This document shows, piece by piece, positions 5,490 to 9,205 of a stretch of 9,205 nucleotides of DNA (positions within the stretch are counted from its first letter, which is position 1; each line of letters opens with the position of its first letter). The position numbers and the translations under genes were made by a program. The DNA is from an uncultured Peptoniphilus sp. (GTDB lineage: Bacteria; Bacillota; Clostridia; Tissierellales; Peptoniphilaceae): the NCBI GenBank assembly GCA_946999425.1, contig CAMQDG010000055.1:1-9205 (forward strand), written 5' to 3'. The notes beneath the pieces were generated by a model. It was not told the origin of the DNA. It searched no databases and saw only the letters and a program-made list of their open reading frames with translations.

Positions 5490-7245
5490 TTGTTAATAAA
5501 TATAGGTGTAAATAAAAATCTTTTAAATCGTTCATCGAATTAAAAAATACATCTCTAAATATAACTTTATAATTTATATTATCTTTGCTTCCTTCTATTG
5601 TTAAATAATCAATATTTATATTTGAATTTTCATCTTTTAAGACAATTAATTTATCTTTTATTTCTTTTAAGTTTATTTCAAGCAAAGGATAAAAATCTCT
5701 GCCTTTTTTATATAAAATTTTGCACTTATTATCTTCAAACTTATAAGTATATTTTTCATTCTTATTTTCACTTTGATTTTGACCTGTATCAATTTCAGTA
5801 AAAGTTTTATATTTTGATACATCTATCTCAGATAATGATGTTGCGCTTACATAGGAATTATCCATATTACTAACAGCTTTTTCATCTTCTGACGATAAAT
5901 TAAGATCTCCAATATCAAATCCAAAAATTTGTTTAAAAGATTTTGTTCCATCTCCCAAATATTTCAACTGACTTTTTTGATATCTATAATTTAAATAATT
6001 TGTAATATCTAAAATTTGTTTTTTATCCTCTTCTGAAAGATTTTTATTTGGAGTTATGATTTCACCTTTTAGCATTTTATTTTTATCAAGAATTTTATAA
6101 AGTCTTGCTTCTTGACTTAGAAGTGAAATGTTATAAGCAGATTGAGGACCTATTGTTGATATTAAAATAATAATCACTAAAATAATAGGGACCGTTATAT
6201 TTGAACTGTCTTTATAAAAAATATAATATAGCATTGATAAAAGCGAAAAGATTCCACCTGCAATAACATAATATCTATTTGGGGTTAAGCCATATTCTGA
6301 TACTCTAATGTACATTGAATAAAACATAAATATTAGCAATGGCAAAATTAATATAGGTAGTATTTTTTTAAAAGACTTTGATATATCAGTTTCTATAATC
6401 TTATTTATAAACAATACTCCTACACAGACAAGAGAGTACCATACAACAAGGTTTGAAATTATATTTTGTGGCACTTCTCTTGTAAATATAATTTTGATGA
6501 AATAAATATAAAGTATTATTGCATAAGCTGTGCATAAAGGTATTACTATAAAATCTATAAGTTTTTCAAATACGCTTCCAAATTTATAATCATTTAAAGG
6601 GTTTTGAATTTTTGGAAATTGGGATAAAAATATTAAAAAATTAAATGGTATAAAAATGATTATAAAAATATAAAAATAAAATTTCGAACTTATTTTTGCA
6701 TTCAATAATAGATTTATAGTTAATATAATTGCACTTAAACCTATAAAAAGAATTATTGAATAAGAAAATGATATTATTATGTTTTTATAAATATTAACTG
6801 CATATGCAATATAATCGTTGTGGTAAAATATTTTCGATATGAAAAAAACGCAAATAAATAAAGCAAATAGCACTCCGAAGTATACATGAGCTGAATCATA
6901 TTTAAAGCCGTCTTTAAATAAATTTATTACAACTGCCATAGCATAAACAATTGGCAGTGATATTATATAACAAGAAATTATAAATAATTTATTTTTTTTC
7001 TTATCAGATTCATCTTTTGCAGAATATTGAATTCCTTCAGAAAATAATTTTATATTCAGGTATAAAAAGAATGAAAATATGGATATCAAACCATAACGAA
7101 TAAATTTTTCATTTAATTTTTCAGGATAACTTGCACATACAAAAAAAATTGCAGCTAATATTGATATAAATATAGGCAAAGGAAATCTTTCAAAAGATGA
7201 CTTTGAGTTTATTAATATTTGCTTTAGTTTATTCATTGGTTTCAT
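5482..7245 (-). CDS. DUF4153-family multi-pass membrane protein
   Basis: This is a 587-residue integral membrane protein. Residues about 21-370 hold roughly 11 hydrophobic segments (for example 22-40, 51-68, 87-110, 120-140, 155-181, 188-209, 230-255, 265-282, 295-313, 325-344, 352-368). The signature EYGLTPNRYYVIAGGIF at 317-333 is characteristic of DUF4153 proteins. Residues about 375-587 form a hydrophilic Lys/Asp/Asn-rich domain, with a recognisable helix-rich part near 402-445 (LSEEDKKQILDITNYLNYRY). The function of the family is not established; some members lie near cell-envelope or two-component genes. The start at 7245 has GGGGG 9 bases upstream. A promoter lies in the 129-base gap behind glpK. 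Its end is tightly joined to the PII-like gene (TGA then ATG), suggesting the two act together, as PII proteins often do with a neighbouring transporter. Confidence 0.8.
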   Translation of the reverse strand: MKPMNKLKQILINSKSSFERFPLPIFISILAAIFFVCASYPEKLNEKFIRYGLISIFSFFLYLNIKLFSEGIQYSAKDESDKKKNKLFIISCYIISLPIVYAMAVVINLFKDGFKYDSAHVYFGVLFALFICVFFISKIFYHNDYIAYAVNIYKNIIISFSYSIILFIGLSAIILTINLLLNAKISSKFYFYIFIIIFIPFNFLIFLSQFPKIQNPLNDYKFGSVFEKLIDFIVIPLCTAYAIILYIYFIKIIFTREVPQNIISNLVVWYSLVCVGVLFINKIIETDISKSFKKILPILILPLLIFMFYSMYIRVSEYGLTPNRYYVIAGGIFSLLSMLYYIFYKDSSNITVPIILVIIILISTIGPQSAYNISLLSQEARLYKILDKNKMLKGEIITPNKNLSEEDKKQILDITNYLNYRYQKSQLKYLGDGTKSFKQIFGFDIGDLNLSSEDEKAVSNMDNSYVSATSLSEIDVSKYKTFTEIDTGQNQSENKNEKYTYKFEDNKCKILYKKGRDFYPLLEINLKEIKDKLIVLKDENSNINIDYLTIEGSKDNINYKVIFRDVFFNSMNDLKDFYLHLYLLTSE

Positions 7246-7269
7246 CTATTTATCCCCCTAAAGAAATTA

Positions 7270-7283
7270 TATACTTGAGTATA
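7270..7283. repeat. Palindrome over the -10 box of the DUF4153 promoter
   Basis: TATACT-TG-AGTATA on the plus strand is a perfect 6-base inverted repeat. One arm is exactly the predicted -10 box of the DUF4153/PII-like promoter; the other lies at the predicted start of transcription. This position suits a repressor operator, but such AT-rich palindromes also arise by chance. Confidence 0.35.
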
Positions 7284-7306
7284 ATATTCTTCTACAATTA
7301 AGTAAA
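7278..7306 (-). promoter_or_regulatory. Predicted promoter of the DUF4153 / PII-like unit
   Basis: On the minus strand TTTACT (7301-7306) and TATACT (7278-7283) are 17 bases apart, matching four and five of six consensus bases. Transcription would begin near 7271, leaving a leader of about 25 bases with the GGGGG ribosome binding site. A second TATAAT lies at 7266-7271 but would start transcription inside the ribosome binding site. Confidence 0.5.
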
Positions 7307-7320
7307 TTATTAACTTAATT
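7296..7320. repeat. Inverted repeat AATTAAGT-N9-ACTTAATT
   Basis: Perfect 8-base arms (7296-7303 and 7313-7320) flank a 9-base AT-only centre in the gap between glpK and the DUF4153 gene. One arm overlaps the predicted -35 box. It has no G/C-rich stem and no T-run, so it is a poor terminator for glpK; an operator is the other reading. No better terminator for glpK is visible in the rest of the gap. Confidence 0.4.
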
Positions 7321-7374
7321 TTAACCCCTTTGTAAATTTTTATCTGATATTAAATACATTTTGATTCTTTATTA

Positions 7375-8871
7375 TTAATTATCTTTTGCCCAATCTTTTG
7401 ATTTTATAGCAGCTCTATGCCACCTGTACACTAATTCATTTCTCTTTATTTTATCCATTTGAGGTTTAAAAACTTTATAACTATTTGTTTTTTTCTTAAG
7501 ATCTTCCATATTTTTATAAATTTTTACACTCAAACCCGCAAGAAAAGCAGCTCCTTTTGCTGTCGTTTCTACAATAGAGGGTCTTTCTACATCCACTCCT
7601 ATTATATCCGATTGAAATTGCATTAAAAAATTATTATTGCTTGCTCCTCCATCAACCTTTAATTTTTTAAGTTTAAATTTACAATCTTCTTCCATTGCAT
7701 TTAAAACGTCATAAGATAAAAATGCAATAGACTCAAGAGTTGCTCTGATTATGTGATACTTATTTGTTCCCCTGGTTATTCCAACAATCGTTCCTCTTGC
7801 ATATTGATCCCAATATGGAGCTCCAAGCCCTGTGAAAGCCGGAACAACAAAACAATCTAAAGTATCTTTTACTTTTGATGCCATGTACTCAGAATCTTGA
7901 GAGCTTTCTATTAAGTGCATTTCATCTCTCAACCACTGAATTGCAGACCCTGCAACGAATATAGAGCCTTCTAAGGCATAATAAACTTTATCTTCTATAG
8001 CCCAAGCTATTGTAGTAACAAGGCCATTTTTAGAAAAAATAGGATTTTGTCCTGTATTCATAAGTAGAAAAGCCCCTGTGCCATATGTATTTTTTGCTTC
8101 AGCTTCCTCAAAGCATAGCTGTCCAAATAAAGCTGATTGTTGATCTCCAATTGCAGCTGCTATTGGGATATTTCCTCCTAAAAACTTGTCATCACTTAAT
8201 CCATAAACTTGACAAGAAGATTTAACTTGTGGCAAAAGAGATTTAGGTATATCCAGTAAATTTAAAATTTCATCATCCCATGTTAGGGTGTTTATATTAA
8301 AAAGCATAGTTCTTGAAGCGTTAGAATAATCAGTAATATGAAGTTTATTGCCACTTAATTTATAAATAAGCCAAGTATCTATTGTTCCGAAATAAAGTTG
8401 ATCCTTTTCTGCTTTTTCCCTTGCTCCTTCAACATTATCCAGTATCCACTTTATCTTTGTAGCTGAAAAGTAGGCATCAATAACTAATCCTGTTTTTTCC
8501 CTAAAAAATTCTTCATATCCCCTATCCTTCAGGCTGTCGCAAAATTCAGATGTTCGTCTACACTGCCAAACAATGGCATTATAAATCGGTTCACCTGTTT
8601 TTTTATCCCATATTACAGTAGTTTCTCTTTGATTTGTAATTCCTATGGCCTTTATATCACTTGCTGATAGCCCGACTTTTGACATAGCTTCAACAGCTGT
8701 TCCTATTTGAGTAGACCATATTTCATTGGGGTCATGCTCAACATATCCTGGTTTTGGAAAATATTGAGCAAAGTTTTTTTGCGCAGAAGAAATAATATTT
8801 CCAAATTCATCAAATATTATTGTACGGCTACTTGTTGTTCCGGCATCAAATGCCATAATATATTTTTTCAT
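7375..8871 (-). CDS. glpK: Glycerol kinase
   Basis: This enzyme phosphorylates glycerol to glycerol 3-phosphate with ATP. The 498-residue FGGY-family protein is full length. The N-terminal phosphate-binding motif is DAGTTSSR (9-16). Glycerol-binding residues are present: Arg82-Glu83 in NQRET, Tyr134 in DAYFSATK and Asp243-Gln244 in GDQQSALFGQ. Further signatures are NTYGTGAF, GSAIQWLRDE and VDGGASNNNFLMQFQSD. In Firmicute glycerol kinases a histidine 14 residues before the catalytic Asp is phosphorylated by HPr; here that position is Lys229 (DDKFLGG), so this control is probably missing. The start overlaps the truA stop as ATGA, with GAGG just upstream. No glpF, glpD or glpO is in the window, so the fate of the product and the uptake route are not visible. 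The gene has no clear terminator of its own. Confidence 0.97.
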   Translation of the reverse strand: MKKYIMAFDAGTTSSRTIIFDEFGNIISSAQKNFAQYFPKPGYVEHDPNEIWSTQIGTAVEAMSKVGLSASDIKAIGITNQRETTVIWDKKTGEPIYNAIVWQCRRTSEFCDSLKDRGYEEFFREKTGLVIDAYFSATKIKWILDNVEGAREKAEKDQLYFGTIDTWLIYKLSGNKLHITDYSNASRTMLFNINTLTWDDEILNLLDIPKSLLPQVKSSCQVYGLSDDKFLGGNIPIAAAIGDQQSALFGQLCFEEAEAKNTYGTGAFLLMNTGQNPIFSKNGLVTTIAWAIEDKVYYALEGSIFVAGSAIQWLRDEMHLIESSQDSEYMASKVKDTLDCFVVPAFTGLGAPYWDQYARGTIVGITRGTNKYHIIRATLESIAFLSYDVLNAMEEDCKFKLKKLKVDGGASNNNFLMQFQSDIIGVDVERPSIVETTAKGAAFLAGLSVKIYKNMEDLKKKTNSYKVFKPQMDKIKRNELVYRWHRAAIKSKDWAKDN

Positions 8872-9205
8872 TTTTCCTCATCAAACCTTATATTCATTAA
8901 ATATAACCCATGTGGCGGAGCTGTAAGACCCGCAGATTTTCTTTCTTTTGCATAAAGAGCTTCTCTCATTAAATCTACATCTCTATCTGAACTTGCTATT
9001 TGAACTGCAGTGCCTACAATTATCCTAATCATATTTTTTAAAAAACTTTTTCCATAAAAATCAATGTAAATAAAATTATCTTCTTTTTTCACATCAATTC
9101 TATATAAAGTCCTTATAGTGTCTTTTACAATTGCATCTCTACCCATAAAAGATTTAAAGTCATGTTCTCCTATTAAACACTCAAGGCTTTTTTTCAGCTT
9201 ATCTT
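8868..9205 (-). CDS. truA: tRNA pseudouridine synthase A (partial, C-terminal part)
   Basis: This is the C-terminal 111 or so codons of TruA, which makes pseudouridine at positions 38-40 of the tRNA anticodon arm; the N-terminal half, with the catalytic Asp, lies beyond the right edge. Recognisable pieces are CLIGEHDFKSFMGRDA (family pattern GEHDF..F), then YGKSFLKNMIRIIVGTAVQI (pattern YG.SFL..M.R.IVG), and the end KERKSAGLTAPPHGLYL (pattern AG.TAP..GLYL). The frame is open from the window edge, so the Met at 9146 is internal and not the start. The gene ends by overlapping glpK as ATGA. In related Firmicutes truA often follows ecfT energy-coupling transporter genes, but that part is not visible here. 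Confidence 0.96.
   Translation of the reverse strand, partial: DKLKKSLECLIGEHDFKSFMGRDAIVKDTIRTLYRIDVKKEDNFIYIDFYGKSFLKNMIRIIVGTAVQIASSDRDVDLMREALYAKERKSAGLTAPPHGLYLMNIRFDEEK

Noticed and set aside
5598..5801. Plus-strand reading frame of 67 codons opposite the DUF4153 gene
   Set aside because: Antisense to a clear gene, low-complexity Tyr/Phe/Leu product, no start signals.
7296..7320. Terminator for glpK
   Set aside because: The inverted repeat has only two G/C pairs, a 9-base loop and no T-run on the minus strand, so I list it as a repeat only.
8707..8955. Plus-strand reading frame of 82 codons opposite the glpK start and truA end
   Set aside because: It lies opposite two highly conserved genes and shows no family features.

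Overview
The window comes from a very AT-rich, Gram-positive-type anaerobe. The evidence is strong AGGAGG-like ribosome binding sites, many 4 to 20 bp gene overlaps, a heavy bias to A/T codons, and a Gls24 / CD1247-like / EF-P neighbourhood typical of Clostridia and Tissierellia. My best guess is a Peptoniphilaceae-like member of the Tissierellia. That rests on general resemblance, not on a search, and the genus is unknown. Every gene I can support is on the minus strand, so transcription runs from high to low coordinates.

In transcription order: (1) 9205-7375 holds the C-terminal end of truA (tRNA pseudouridine synthase), overlapping glpK (glycerol kinase) by an ATGA junction. (2) 7306-5122 is an apparent two-gene unit: a DUF4153 multi-pass membrane protein and a PII-like small protein, with its own promoter and a strong terminator whose stem contains the PII-like stop codon. 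(3) 5120-1312 is a type IV pilus (or type II secretion-like) minor-pilin operon. It begins with a cytoplasmic SGNH/GDSL hydrolase whose start appears leaderless. Next comes a PilO/GspM-like membrane protein broken by a single-base frameshift, then four overlapping prepilin genes that parallel GspH, GspI, GspJ and GspK. (4) 1307-325 holds efp with its own good promoter, followed by a small acidic CD1247-like protein and a terminator. No terminator separates the pilin genes from efp, so readthrough is likely. (5) 307-1 holds the promoter and first 85 codons of an Asp23/Gls24 protein that runs off the window.

The pilus cluster is the most interesting part. The four pilins look like a complete tip/initiation complex: the last lacks Glu5, as GspK does. 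No ATPase, platform protein, prepilin peptidase or obvious PilM/PilN lies in the window, so the locus depends on machinery encoded elsewhere. The frameshift in the PilO-like gene and the hydrolase at the head of the operon are the features most worth checking. The second candidate system is the PII-like/DUF4153 pair, which has the layout of PII regulators encoded beside the membrane protein they control.

I see no tRNA, rRNA, CRISPR array, insertion sequence or phage gene. No stretch over 300 bases lacks a gene.
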